Below, one piece after another: positions 1-8,404 of a stretch of 11,120 bases of DNA. Location: positions 1 to 11,120 of the forward strand of contig JAQVZK010000039.1 in NCBI GenBank assembly GCA_028708195.1, in the 5' to 3' direction. A model generated the notes under the pieces. It was not told the DNA's origin, ran no database searches, and worked only from the letters and a program-made list of their open reading frames with translations. The DNA comes from Desulfovibrio sp. (lineage in GTDB: Bacteria > Desulfobacterota > Desulfovibrionia > Desulfovibrionales > Desulfovibrionaceae). Made by a program: the position numbers and the translations under genes. Numbering within the stretch: the stretch's first letter is position 1; the number at the start of each line of letters is the position of its first letter.

Positions 1-98
1 TGCACGAATTTTTGCGGACCTTTCCCGCAGTGGAAAAGTTCAGCCTCGCTCCTGAAGATCAGGGCGGCGACGGCATGACCATTGTGACCCTGCGCTAG
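1..98 (+). CDS. C-terminal end of an Smr/MutS2-like protein (partial)
   Basis: Only the last 31 codons are present, read from base 3 to the TAG at 96-98; the start lies outside the window. The residues contain a pattern typical of the end of Smr domains: a short helix, then ...FPAVEKF..., then GGDGMTIVTLR at the C-terminus, resembling the GG-(D/N)G-x-T-x-V-x-L ending of MutS2 and small Smr proteins. Smr domains are DNA-nicking or nucleic-acid-binding modules. The fragment cannot distinguish full MutS2 from a stand-alone Smr protein. The assignment rests on this short tail alone. Confidence 0.6.
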   Translation, partial: HEFLRTFPAVEKFSLAPEDQGGDGMTIVTLR

Positions 99-349
99 GT
101 GTCGTGCTGCCATGGTGTTTATGCCCTGCTGCCGAAGCGCCGGTGCCGTACTGGCGTAGCGTTGGTGTAGCTTTTCAGCACGTTGTTCACCCGTCCGCAA
201 AGCGGCACGGCTGGGATCAAGAGACAACGGCGACCCAAAAACGGCGAAGCCAGCAGCGAAAAATGCGCGCTGCCGCACAAAAAAATTCCCTGTTGGGAGG
301 CATTTTCTGCCCGCATCCTGACGAAATGTTGTTACTGGCAGAGGACAAG

Positions 350-376
350 CTTTTTCATGCCACAAGCCTGAAAAAG
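350..376. repeat. 8-bp inverted repeat upstream of dnaG
   Basis: CTTTTTCA at 350-357 and TGAAAAAG at 369-376 are perfect inverted complements separated by 11 bases. The arms are AT-rich compared with the surroundings. The right arm overlaps the weak -35 element proposed for dnaG, so the repeat could be an operator or an mRNA hairpin. It is not followed by a T-tract on the plus strand, so a terminator for the upstream gene is less likely. The function is unknown. Confidence 0.4.
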
Positions 377-396
377 TCGGCCACAACGGTTAACAT
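368..396 (+). promoter_or_regulatory. Possible weak sigma-70 promoter for dnaG-rpoD
   Basis: CTGAAA (368-373) and TAACAT (391-396) are separated by 17 bases, each matching four of six consensus positions. Transcription would start near 403, about 20 bases before the dnaG ATG. The match is weak and there is no further support; it is simply the best candidate seen in the upstream gap. Confidence 0.25.
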
Positions 397-423
397 TGTT
401 CTCTGATCAAGGAAAAATGTGCA

Positions 424-2151
424 ATGCAGTCCAAGGATGCCATCCGCGCTATCAAGGAGCGCACAAATATTGTGGACGTTGTGCGCCGCTATGTGGAGCT
501 CAAGCGCAACGGTCCACGCTGGGTGGCGCCCTGCCCGTTTCACCAGGAAACAAAGCCGTCCTTTTCTGTCAATGAAGATCAGGGGTTGTTTTACTGCTTT
601 GGTTGCCACGCCTCGGGTGATATTTTTGATTTTTACAGCCGCATCAATGGGCTGGACTTTAAAGAAACGCTGGAACAACTGGCTGCTGAGGCGGGCATAA
701 CCATTGAACGTGGCCAGGGCAGCGCCCGCCACCAGGGTGAGGAGCGCGAGCGCCGCTCATCGCGCCAGCAGATGCTGCGTATGTATGAACTGGCCGCCGG
801 ACACTTTGCCGCCACCCTCAACGGCCCCGATGGCGAAGAATGCCAGGCTTACATTGACAAACGTGGCCTGAGTCAGGAAATAGTGCAGCGTTTTGGCCTC
901 GGTTGGGCCAAGCGGGAATGGCAGTCACTGGCAGACGCGCTGCGGCGCGCGGGTTTTGATGGCCGCATGGCGATAGAATCCGGGCTGTTGGGGCAAGCGA
1001 GCAACGGGCGGGCCTACGACCGTTTTCGAGGAAGGCTCATTTTTCCCATCAAAAGCCTGTCCAACCAGATCATAGCCTTTGGCGGACGCATCATCGCTGA
1101 TGAAGAAGAAGCCAAGTACATAAACAGCGCCACACGCCCATTTATAAAAAGGGCGAGCATCTTTACGGCCTCGCCCAGGCCCGCAAGGGCATGGTCACCA
1201 AGGGGCGGGTGCTCTTGACCGAAGGGTATATGGACGTGTTGACCCTGCACCAGTTCGGCTATGACAATGCCGTGGGCGTACTGGGCACAGCGCTTACCCC
1301 GGAGCAGATCAAGCGGCTTTCAGGGTTTGTTTCACAGCTGACCCTGCTTTTTGACGGTGACCGCGCCGGACGCAAGGCAGCCCTGCGCTCGTGCGAAATG
1401 CTGCTTACGCGCGGTCTGGCCTGCTCTGTGGTGCTGATGCCCGAAGGCGAAGACATAGACAGCCTGCTGCGCGGCGCAGGACCAGAAGCTTTTGAGACGT
1501 TACAGGCCCAGGCCCCGGACGGCCTGCGGTTTTGCGTTGATGTGCTCAAGGCGCTTGCCCCGCGTGAAACCGTGGAATGGGCGCGCAATTTTCTGCGTCA
1601 GGTGGAAATACCAGAGCTGGTCAGCCCCTATGTTTCACGGCTGGCCGGGCACTTGCAACTTTCAGAGGCCGATTTGCGCGAAGGACTTGTTCAGTCGCGC
1701 GGCACCCGGCCAGACAAGGCGCGCGCAGAAGCTGGCGGAACGCCGTCAGGGCATGCGCGCCAGAGCATACGCGACCGTGAAGTCATGATGTACGCCGTGC
1801 GCTACCCGCACCGCCTGTCGGACATGCTGGAACTGGGGGCCGACCTGGCCTTGCAGTCTTCGGTCGCCCGGCAACTGTGGGACAAGATCGAAACGCACGG
1901 CGCAGAGGCTGTTTTTCATCAACTGGACCAGAGGGAAAAAAATTTCTGGTGCAAATGTTGTGGGCCCGAGGCCGCGCCACGTGACAACGGCGACAGAGAA
2001 CTGGAATCTCTGCGGCATTATTTGAACAATTATTACGCATCAGCGCAAAAATCTTCTCTATCCGCAGCCTTGAGAGCCAATACTGGCACAGGTGACTTTG
2101 AGGCTGATTTGGACTATCTTCGCGCACTTAAGGAAACCTTGGAGAAAGGGC

Positions 2152-2165
<14 letters not shown>
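424..2165 (+). CDS. dnaG: DNA primase DnaG, interrupted by a one-base frameshift
   Basis: DnaG synthesises RNA primers at the replication fork with DnaB helicase. The first frame (424-1218) carries the N-terminal zinc finger: C37-P-F-H40 and C58-F-G-C61. The second frame holds the TOPRIM domain: EGYMD (E267 in the rejoined protein) and DGDRAG (D311, D313), followed by a C-terminal DnaB-binding helical region. The family pattern KY-(I/L)-NS-x-x-TP-(I/L)-Y-KKG-x-x-LYGL is restored exactly if one base is added between 1131 and 1132 (GCC-xAC-ACG-CCC). That gives about 580 residues, the normal length. The first frame alone stops at 1216-1218 after 264 residues, losing the TOPRIM active site. Because primase is essential, a sequencing or assembly error is most likely. 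The start ATG at 424 follows AAGGAAAA at good spacing. The 3' end overlaps rpoD by 14 bases. Confidence 0.93.
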
Positions 2166-3921
<1,756 letters not shown>

Positions 3922-3929
3922 TTGGCTCC

Positions 3930-3968
3930 AAGGCGGCCTGATGCCTTCAAGGCCAGGCCGCTTTGGTG
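3930..3968 (+). terminator. Hairpin after rpoD, probable terminator
   Basis: An 11-bp stem (3930-3940 with 3954-3964, one G-U pair) starts eight bases after the rpoD stop. The core GCGGCCTG/CAGGCCGC is perfect. The T-tract is short (TTT, then GG), so termination may be incomplete. The loop can also pair internally (GCCTT with AAGGC). Confidence 0.55.
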
Positions 3969-4030
3969 TAATAATGGTGTTGCGGGCGCGCTGGAGCCGT
4001 TTTGCTTTCAGTGTGCAAACTTTTGAGGGG

Positions 4031-4055
4031 GGCGGCCCGGTTCCGCCACTTTTTC
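4031..4055 (+). terminator. GC-rich hairpin with T-tract just before the nuclease gene
   Basis: GGCGG (4031-4035) pairs with CCGCC (4043-4047) across a 7-base loop and is followed by ACTTTTTC. This looks like a short intrinsic terminator. It ends only a few bases before the nuclease ATG, so it may be a second rpoD terminator or an attenuator-like leader of the nuclease gene. A stem of only 5 bp limits confidence. Confidence 0.4.
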
Positions 4056-4059
4056 ACTC

Positions 4060-5040
4060 ATGCAGCAGGATACCACAGTGGTTGTGTCAGTTTTGCGCAG
4101 GTTCGGGCGGCTGTACAGTGCGCCAAAATTCTATGACCTTCTTTGTCTGCTGGCCTTTCTGTCATTTCTGAGCGTTGCGCCAAGTGCCCAGGCTTCAGAT
4201 CAGACAGCGCGGCAGGCGCCCCTTGCCGTGCAGCCTTCTGTGGGCAAAGGCGGCACAAATTATGATACGGCGGCCCGTAACGGCACTGCCGTGCCTGCCA
4301 ACAATGCCGCAACCGATGCGTCTTCTCCTGAAGCTGCCCAAGCGCCAGCCGCCCCCCCTGCTCCTGCTTCCAAGGCAGGGGGCGACCCGGCACTATCCCA
4401 GCCAGTTGGCGCGTCTGGCACATCGGGGCCGCGCATTGAGTCCCCTCCTCTGCCTCAGCCCCTGGGCCAGGTGGCACACTGCTTTGACGGCGACACCTTA
4501 AAGCTTACAGACAGACGCACTGTGCGTCTGGCGGGCGTTGACGCCCCCGAGCTGTCCAAGGGCGACCGCAAGGGGCAGCTTTTTGCACGTGAAGCAAGAG
4601 ACCAGCTCACAAGCCTCACACAAGGCCAGCAGGTCATGCTTCTTCAGGCGGGCGTCAAGCAGCGTGATATGCATGGCCGCCTGCTGGCCGAAGTTTTGCT
4701 GCCAGACGGCAGGTCGCTTAATGAAGTCATGGTGCGGAACGGCGCGGCCTATTTTTACCCGCACCGCGACCTGAGCCCTCGCTTGCAGGAGCGCCTGCGC
4801 ACGCTGCAGCACGAGGCCATTTCCGAGCGCCGCGGCATGTGGGGCTTTTTGCTTTCGCAGCCTGTGGCCAAAAATACGTACCTTGGCAACAAGGAGTCTC
4901 TGCGCTTCTTTCCCGCCGACTGCGCAGAAGCCCAGAGCATTCGCCCGAGAAACCGGGTGTATTTTGGCAATTTGATGGACGCCTTCATGGCGGGCTATGC
5001 CCCCGCACGGGTTTGCCCTTTCTGGCCGGTGACGCCGTGA
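4060..5040 (+). CDS. Secreted thermonuclease-family (SNase-like) protein
   Basis: Predicted calcium-dependent nuclease of the staphylococcal nuclease family, exported. The N-terminus has basic residues, a hydrophobic stretch (about 25-40) and a signal peptidase-type site after AQA (residue 45). An Ala/Pro/Ser-rich linker (about 46-133) follows, then the SNase fold (about 136-262). The equivalents of all key SNase residues are present: DGD (D143, D145), RLAGVDAPE (R156, D161, E164) and HGR (R207). The last 50 residues form an extra module with C288 and C319 and a pattern NRVYF...A..AGY.PARVC, resembling small Ada-like zinc-binding tails attached to some nucleases. The ATG at 4060 has no good ribosome binding site; GTG at 4078, in frame and 7 bases after AGGA, is an alternative giving 320 residues. 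The stop overlaps the queC start in GTGA. Confidence 0.9.
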   Translation: MQQDTTVVVSVLRRFGRLYSAPKFYDLLCLLAFLSFLSVAPSAQASDQTARQAPLAVQPSVGKGGTNYDTAARNGTAVPANNAATDASSPEAAQAPAAPPAPASKAGGDPALSQPVGASGTSGPRIESPPLPQPLGQVAHCFDGDTLKLTDRRTVRLAGVDAPELSKGDRKGQLFAREARDQLTSLTQGQQVMLLQAGVKQRDMHGRLLAEVLLPDGRSLNEVMVRNGAAYFYPHRDLSPRLQERLRTLQHEAISERRGMWGFLLSQPVAKNTYLGNKESLRFFPADCAEAQSIRPRNRVYFGNLMDAFMAGYAPARVCPFWPVTP

Positions 5041-5831
5041 GCGCAGGCTCGTGCCAGGGTAAGGCCTCACCCATCCCTTTGACCAGCCCTTTAGCCGAGC
5101 AGGCAGCTCTGGTTATTTTTTCTGGCGGGCAGGATTCTGCCACGTGCTTGGCCTGGGCTCTGAACCGCTTTGGCAGCGTGCGCACCCTTGGCTTTGATTA
5201 CGGGCAGCGCCATTCTGTTGAACTGACCTGCCGGGAAAACATCCGCACAAAAATGGCGGCACTGCATCCGCAGTGGCAACAGCGCCTTGGCCCTGATTGC
5301 CTGCTGGATATTGATCTTTTTCGCCAACTTGCCAATACAGCCCTGACCTCTGATGCGCCCATTGAAGATACAGGCCCCAATGGCCTGCCAAACACCTTTG
5401 TGCCCGGGCGAAATCTCATCTTTATTCTGCACGCGGCAGCTTGGGCTTACGGGCAGGACATCCGGCACATGGTGCTGGGCGTGTGCCAGAGCGATTCTTC
5501 CGGCTATCCCGACTGCCGCGACGACAGCATCAAGGCCATGCAGGTAGCCCTCAATACGGGAATGGCCACGAACTTTGTGCTGCACACGCCCCTCATGTGG
5601 CGCAGCAAAAAAGACGCCTGGGCGCTCGCGCACAGTTTGGGCGGCCCGGCACTTGTGGACCTGATTGTTGAGGAAAGCCACACCTGCTATGCGGGCCAGC
5701 GCGGCAGCCGCCACGCCTGGGGCTATGGTTGTGGCCAGTGCCCGGCCTGCCGCCTGCGGGCAGCCGGATACACCGAATATGTGACGCCCCGCCTGCCAGA
5801 AAGTGAAGAGCCATGTCCAAAAAACAATTGA
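5037..5831 (+). CDS. queC: 7-cyano-7-deazaguanine synthase QueC
   Basis: QueC converts 7-carboxy-7-deazaguanine to preQ0 with ATP and ammonia, in the queuosine tRNA-modification pathway. The ATP pyrophosphatase P-loop SGGQDS is at residues 29-34, followed by the family stretch GFDYGQRHSVEL, FVPGRN and VLGVCQSDSSGYPDCR. Four zinc cysteines are seen at C217, C232, C235 and C238 (CGQCPAC). Between the first and second cysteine there is an insert of about 14 residues (GQRGSRHAWGYG), longer than I recall for E. coli QueC. The GTG at 5037 is chosen because it is in frame, forms a GTGA overlap with the nuclease stop and gives 264 residues; a TTG at 5079 is possible. No other queuosine genes lie nearby. 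The gene overlaps the next one by 19 bases. Confidence 0.93.
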   Translation: MSAGSCQGKASPIPLTSPLAEQAALVIFSGGQDSATCLAWALNRFGSVRTLGFDYGQRHSVELTCRENIRTKMAALHPQWQQRLGPDCLLDIDLFRQLANTALTSDAPIEDTGPNGLPNTFVPGRNLIFILHAAAWAYGQDIRHMVLGVCQSDSSGYPDCRDDSIKAMQVALNTGMATNFVLHTPLMWRSKKDAWALAHSLGGPALVDLIVEESHTCYAGQRGSRHAWGYGCGQCPACRLRAAGYTEYVTPRLPESEEPCPKNN

Positions 5832-6496
5832 GCGCCGCACAGGGCATTGAAGCAGCCTGCATTCTTTTTTCCATCAATACTGAAGCCGAGGGCATGGTGC
5901 GGCTGGCGCACAGCGTTCAGTTGCCGCCGGTTTATCTTGAAGGGACGGGGGCCATCTGTTTTTGCTCGGAATGGCGCGCCTTCACCCATGCGGTGGTTAC
6001 GGCGGGCCTTATGCAGTACGCGCCCAACAGCGTTCTGATGGGCTATTTGCGTCAGACCGGCAACCTTTTGCACCACGCTGCCAACTCGCGGGGGGCAAGT
6101 GAGGCGCAATCCGCAAGCCCGGCGCAGAGCTTAAAGCCAGCGCAGCCCTCCGCAGGCCCGGCGCAATCCGCCAGCGAAGCGCAGTCGTCCACATCCGTAT
6201 CTGGCCCCACATCTGGCCCGGCATCTGGCCCCACAGAAAAGCTTGACAATCCGCCCCTGGGCCTCGAAGCTTTTGTGGATGGCCTCTTTGCCCAGTATAT
6301 GCCCCTGCTGGCGCAGGGTGAGCAAGTACAGTGCCCAGAACTCTTCTGCCAGCGCCTTGCGGTGGAGACTGCCAAAGCGCGGGGGGAGGCCACTCCGCCG
6401 GATGATCAGTCCAAGGCCCGGCTGGCTGCCATCATGGCCATGCTCATCAGTGCCGTGTGGGACAAACTCGAGCAGTACGAGATCCTGGCAGATTAA
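5813..6496 (+). CDS. Hypothetical protein with two conserved-looking halves and a low-complexity linker
   Basis: I do not recognise this 227-residue protein. Residues 1-90 look globular (hydrophobic beta/alpha pattern, cysteines at 16, 49 and 51). Residues 91-142 are a Ser/Ala/Gly/Pro/Gln linker with repeated PAQS, EAQS and SGP units. Residues 145-227 look helical, with acidic and hydrophobic patterning, and end in AVWDKLEQYEILAD. There is no signal peptide or membrane segment. The gene starts inside the end of queC (19-base overlap) and is the last gene before the terminator at 6523, so it belongs to the nuclease-queC transcript. I infer no function; the link to queC may be only positional. 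Confidence 0.8.
   Translation: MSKKQLSAAQGIEAACILFSINTEAEGMVRLAHSVQLPPVYLEGTGAICFCSEWRAFTHAVVTAGLMQYAPNSVLMGYLRQTGNLLHHAANSRGASEAQSASPAQSLKPAQPSAGPAQSASEAQSSTSVSGPTSGPASGPTEKLDNPPLGLEAFVDGLFAQYMPLLAQGEQVQCPELFCQRLAVETAKARGEATPPDDQSKARLAAIMAMLISAVWDKLEQYEILAD
6200..6235 (+). repeat. Three tandem 12-base units encoding SGPx
   Basis: Three near-identical units of the form TCTGGCCCNNCA run in frame and encode SGPT-SGPA-SGPT within the linker of the hypothetical protein. Just upstream, GGCGCAATCCGC occurs twice (6103-6114 and 6160-6171). These suggest that the linker grew by local duplication and may vary in length between strains. Confidence 0.7.
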
Positions 6497-6522
6497 ATCT
6501 TTCATCCATTACGTTTTTCAAG

Positions 6523-6561
6523 AAAAAAACGCCCGTTTTTGCGGGCGCTTTTATTTTTATC
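6523..6561. terminator. Bidirectional intrinsic terminator
   Basis: CGCCCG (6530-6535) and CGGGCG (6542-6547) form a perfect 6-bp stem with a 6-base loop. On the plus strand it is followed by CTTTTATTTTTAT; on the minus strand by seven T residues (the A-run at 6523-6529). It sits between convergent genes and serves both the queC transcript and the carbamoyltransferase-like gene, whose stop codon is at 6557-6559. A competing stem (CGTTTTT 6512-6518 with AAAAACG 6525-6531) overlaps it. Confidence 0.85.
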
Positions 6562-7453
6562 CCTTGTCTTCGTTGTCCAAAAACACCCAGTGCAGCATGC
6601 GCTTATGCACGCGTAAACGGTACTCCGACTGCTGCACCAGTATGGAGGTTTTGTTGTTGCGCAAGATGTTGCTGCCCACCATCAGGGCATCGGCTGGCGA
6701 CGCACTGAGCATAACCCGCACGTTGGGCTTTGCCTTGGCCAGGAGTTCGGCACTGACGCTCCAGTCTTCATACTCCTCGGCGGTAAGGCCGCCACGGCAG
6801 CCAACAAAGACATAGTCCACGCCCTGCGCGGCTTCTTCAGGCGTGTCCACAAAGACGACGTTGGTCCCAAGCCGGGCCACTTCTTTTTCGAGCGGGCGCC
6901 GGTCCACATGCTCGGGCAGAGCCACGCGCAGAGCAAAAGGAAACCAGGCCGTGGCCGTTATCAGCGAATGCAGCGTACCGTTAAGGCAGCCGATCCAGGC
7001 GCAAGTAAGGCCCTGAAGATTTCGGGAGTTACGCAACATGCAGGCGATATCCGCCAGAGCATGGGCAGGGTGCGCATCAGGGCTGCCAGCGTTGATTACC
7101 GGAAACCGCAGGTCAAGTCTTGTTGGATCCCATGAGCCCACGGCCAGGCCATAGGTGTACAGGCAGTCCACATAGTAACTAAATATCGGCATCAGCTGGT
7201 CACGAAAAGCCGCCACCTCTTTGCGCCACACGGTGCCCGTACCTTCATAAACAACAGATCCACTCATTTGCCGCACGGCAGCAGAGACGCAAAGCCGCTC
7301 AGCCAAAGAATTTTCAGCAAATATAAGCATGGCTACGCGGTCAGCCATAAAGTTGGTGCACATTTTGGCCTCTGGCATACCCATGGCCTGTTGCACAAGC
7401 AGCCAGCATGCCTTTTCGCCCAAACCGCTGATGGTAAGAATATGTCGTGCCAT
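6557..7453 (-). CDS. Divergent aspartate/ornithine carbamoyltransferase-family protein, active-site motifs degenerate
   Basis: The protein has 298 residues, near the size of ornithine carbamoyltransferases, and the overall pattern fits: MARHILTISGLG at the start, FAENSLAERLCVSAAVRQMSG (45-65) at the place of F-x-K-P-STRTR-x-SFE, INAGSPDAHPAHALADI (120-136) at the place of the HP-x-QAL helix, then LQGLTCAWIG. Key residues are changed: the carbamoyl-phosphate loop S-T-R-T-R reads S-L-A-E-R (49-53), HPTQ/HPCQ reads HPAH (128-131), and the HCLP-type motif reads SASP (250-253). Ordinary carbamoyl transfer is therefore doubtful. It may be a pseudoenzyme, a regulatory paralogue or act on another substrate. 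The ATG at 7453 is preceded by GGAGG at good spacing. It is transcribed alone, convergent with the hypothetical gene and divergent from gph. No arginine or pyrimidine gene adjoins it. Confidence 0.75.
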   Translation of the reverse strand: MARHILTISGLGEKACWLLVQQAMGMPEAKMCTNFMADRVAMLIFAENSLAERLCVSAAVRQMSGSVVYEGTGTVWRKEVAAFRDQLMPIFSYYVDCLYTYGLAVGSWDPTRLDLRFPVINAGSPDAHPAHALADIACMLRNSRNLQGLTCAWIGCLNGTLHSLITATAWFPFALRVALPEHVDRRPLEKEVARLGTNVVFVDTPEEAAQGVDYVFVGCRGGLTAEEYEDWSVSAELLAKAKPNVRVMLSASPADALMVGSNILRNNKTSILVQQSEYRLRVHKRMLHWVFLDNEDKG

Positions 7454-7462
7454 AAATCCTCC

Positions 7463-7476
7463 GTGACGAGGGTCAC
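7463..7476. promoter_or_regulatory. CRP/FNR-type palindrome GTGA-N6-TCAC
   Basis: GTGACGAGGGTCAC matches the TGTGA-N6-TCACA core at nine of ten positions (plus strand, one mismatch at the first base). CRP/FNR-superfamily regulators, including HcpR of sulfate reducers, bind sites of this general form. It lies 9 to 23 bases upstream of the carbamoyltransferase-like ATG, next to its ribosome binding site, a position that suggests repression. A chance occurrence is possible. Confidence 0.35.
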
Positions 7477-7515
7477 ATACGTTAGTTCACCCCAGTGCTA
7501 AGACCCTATCAAGGC

Positions 7516-7545
7516 GATATACCTCTGTCCAGAAGTACGGCTCAA
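7516..7545 (-). promoter_or_regulatory. Possible promoter for the carbamoyltransferase-like gene
   Basis: On the minus strand TTGAGC (7545-7540) and TATATC (7521-7516) are separated by 18 bases. Transcription would begin near 7509, giving a leader of about 55 bases that contains the GTGA-N6-TCAC palindrome. The consensus match is moderate. Confidence 0.35.
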
Positions 7546-7658
7546 CCATTTGACACCATGAGCAAAGCCTCTAAACAAAAAACTCGCACCAGTGGGGCTG
7601 CACAAGGCAACGCTGTGCCCTGCAATGGGCCCTGATACTTTTTTATCTGAATGTGGAC

Positions 7659-7688
7659 TTGTGAGTTGTGCTGCTTTTCCGCTACACT
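7659..7688 (+). promoter_or_regulatory. Possible promoter for gph and the ferredoxin-domain gene
   Basis: TTGTGA (7659-7664) and TACACT (7683-7688) are separated by 18 bases, about 57 bases before the gph ATG. It is the best sigma-70-like pair seen in the divergent intergenic region (7454-7744), which contains no supported gene. Confidence 0.4.
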
Positions 7689-7744
7689 GCGTTACAGATT
7701 TTTTACAAAGCCTTACTTGTTGCCAAGGACTATCGGGAGTTTTG

Positions 7745-8401
7745 ATGAAAGCCTTTTTCTTTGATCTTGACGGCACCCTGCTTGATACTCTGGCAGACAT
7801 AGGCCGCGCCTGCAACGCCATACTGAAAAAACATGGCTATCCCACGCACCCCCTGCCGCAATACAGACTTTTTGTTGGAAACGGCTTTGGCAGGCTTATG
7901 GCCGATGCCCTGCCTGCCGACGCTGCGCTGGATGCTCAGGCCAAAGCCCTGTTGGTTGAAGAAGCACGCCAGTATTACGGCCTCCACATGTATGATTGCA
8001 CCCGCCCTTACGATGGCGTTATTGCCGCTCTGGAAGACCTGTCCGCCGCCGGGCACCCCCTGGCTATCCTTTCCAACAAGCCAGACGGACTTACCGTAGA
8101 AATCGTAGAGCGCTATTTTTCGGTCATCCCTCTCAGCCTGGTTCGCGGTGCTAAAAAAGACGTGCCCCTGAAGCCGCAGCCCCATGCCCTTCTGGACATG
8201 ATGCAAACAATGCATACATCTGCCTCACAAGCTCTGTATGTTGGCGACAGCAATATCGATATTTTAACCGCCCGCAACGCTGGCGTAACTTCGGTAGGCG
8301 TATCTTGGGGGTTCCGGGGCGCAGAGGAACTGCGCAAGGCCGGAGCCGACCACATAATTGACACCCCATCCCAATTGCCAACACTGGCAAAAGAGGCGTA
8401 A
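7745..8401 (+). CDS. gph: HAD-family hydrolase, phosphoglycolate phosphatase-like
   Basis: Predicted cytosolic phosphatase of the haloacid dehalogenase family, most like Gph, which removes phosphate from 2-phosphoglycolate, a by-product of DNA repair. All HAD motifs are visible: motif I FFFDLDGTLLDT (nucleophile D7, acid D9), motif II AILSNKP (S110), motif III K143 in LKPQPH, and motif IV YVGDSNID (D168, D172). A helical cap domain lies between about residues 15 and 90. The length of 218 residues is usual. The ATG at 7745 is chosen because it starts directly at motif I and is preceded by GGGAG; the longer open frame from 7592 adds residues that do not fit the family. Close relatives hydrolyse other phosphates, so the substrate is uncertain. 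Only 3 bases separate it from the next gene. Confidence 0.88.
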   Translation: MKAFFFDLDGTLLDTLADIGRACNAILKKHGYPTHPLPQYRLFVGNGFGRLMADALPADAALDAQAKALLVEEARQYYGLHMYDCTRPYDGVIAALEDLSAAGHPLAILSNKPDGLTVEIVERYFSVIPLSLVRGAKKDVPLKPQPHALLDMMQTMHTSASQALYVGDSNIDILTARNAGVTSVGVSWGFRGAEELRKAGADHIIDTPSQLPTLAKEA

Positions 8402-8404
8402 TAC

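Larger units (their letters stand above)
99..423. other. Intergenic region between the Smr-like gene and dnaG, no supported gene
   Basis: About 325 bases without a convincing gene. A GTG-initiated 100-codon frame (104-406, plus) exists, but it has no good ribosome binding site and its product has no recognisable domain and an odd composition (many Trp, Cys, His and basic residues). The stretch holds an 8-bp inverted repeat at 350-376, a weak sigma-70-like promoter at 368-396, and a ribosome binding site (AAGGAAAA, 409-416) for dnaG. A yqeY-like gene, often found before dnaG in other bacteria, is not present here. Confidence 0.6.

Noticed and set aside
104..406. 100-codon plus-strand open frame between the Smr-like gene and dnaG
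   Set aside because: GTG start without a ribosome binding site, odd composition and no recognisable domain; regarded as chance.
1131..1160. Programmed -1 frameshifting in dnaG
   Set aside because: The A-run at 1146-1150 is not a heptamer in the correct phase for the first frame, no clear stimulatory structure is seen, and the family alignment puts the lost base upstream of the run. I know of no such decoding in this family.
2092..2151. Longer RpoD start at 2092
   Set aside because: The added 20 residues are dnaG sequence read in another frame; the ATG at 2152 has a strong ribosome binding site and a family-like N-terminus.
4839..5036. Longer QueC start inside the nuclease gene
   Set aside because: The extra residues are nuclease sequence out of frame; GTG at 5037 gives a normal QueC length.
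5037..5831. QueC as part of a deazaguanine DNA-modification defence system
   Set aside because: No dpd-type genes, restriction genes or mobile markers are nearby; an ordinary queuosine role is simpler.
7592..7744. Upstream extension of the phosphatase
   Set aside because: HAD motif I should be near the N-terminus; ATG 7745 has a GGGAG site, and the proposed promoter falls inside the extension.
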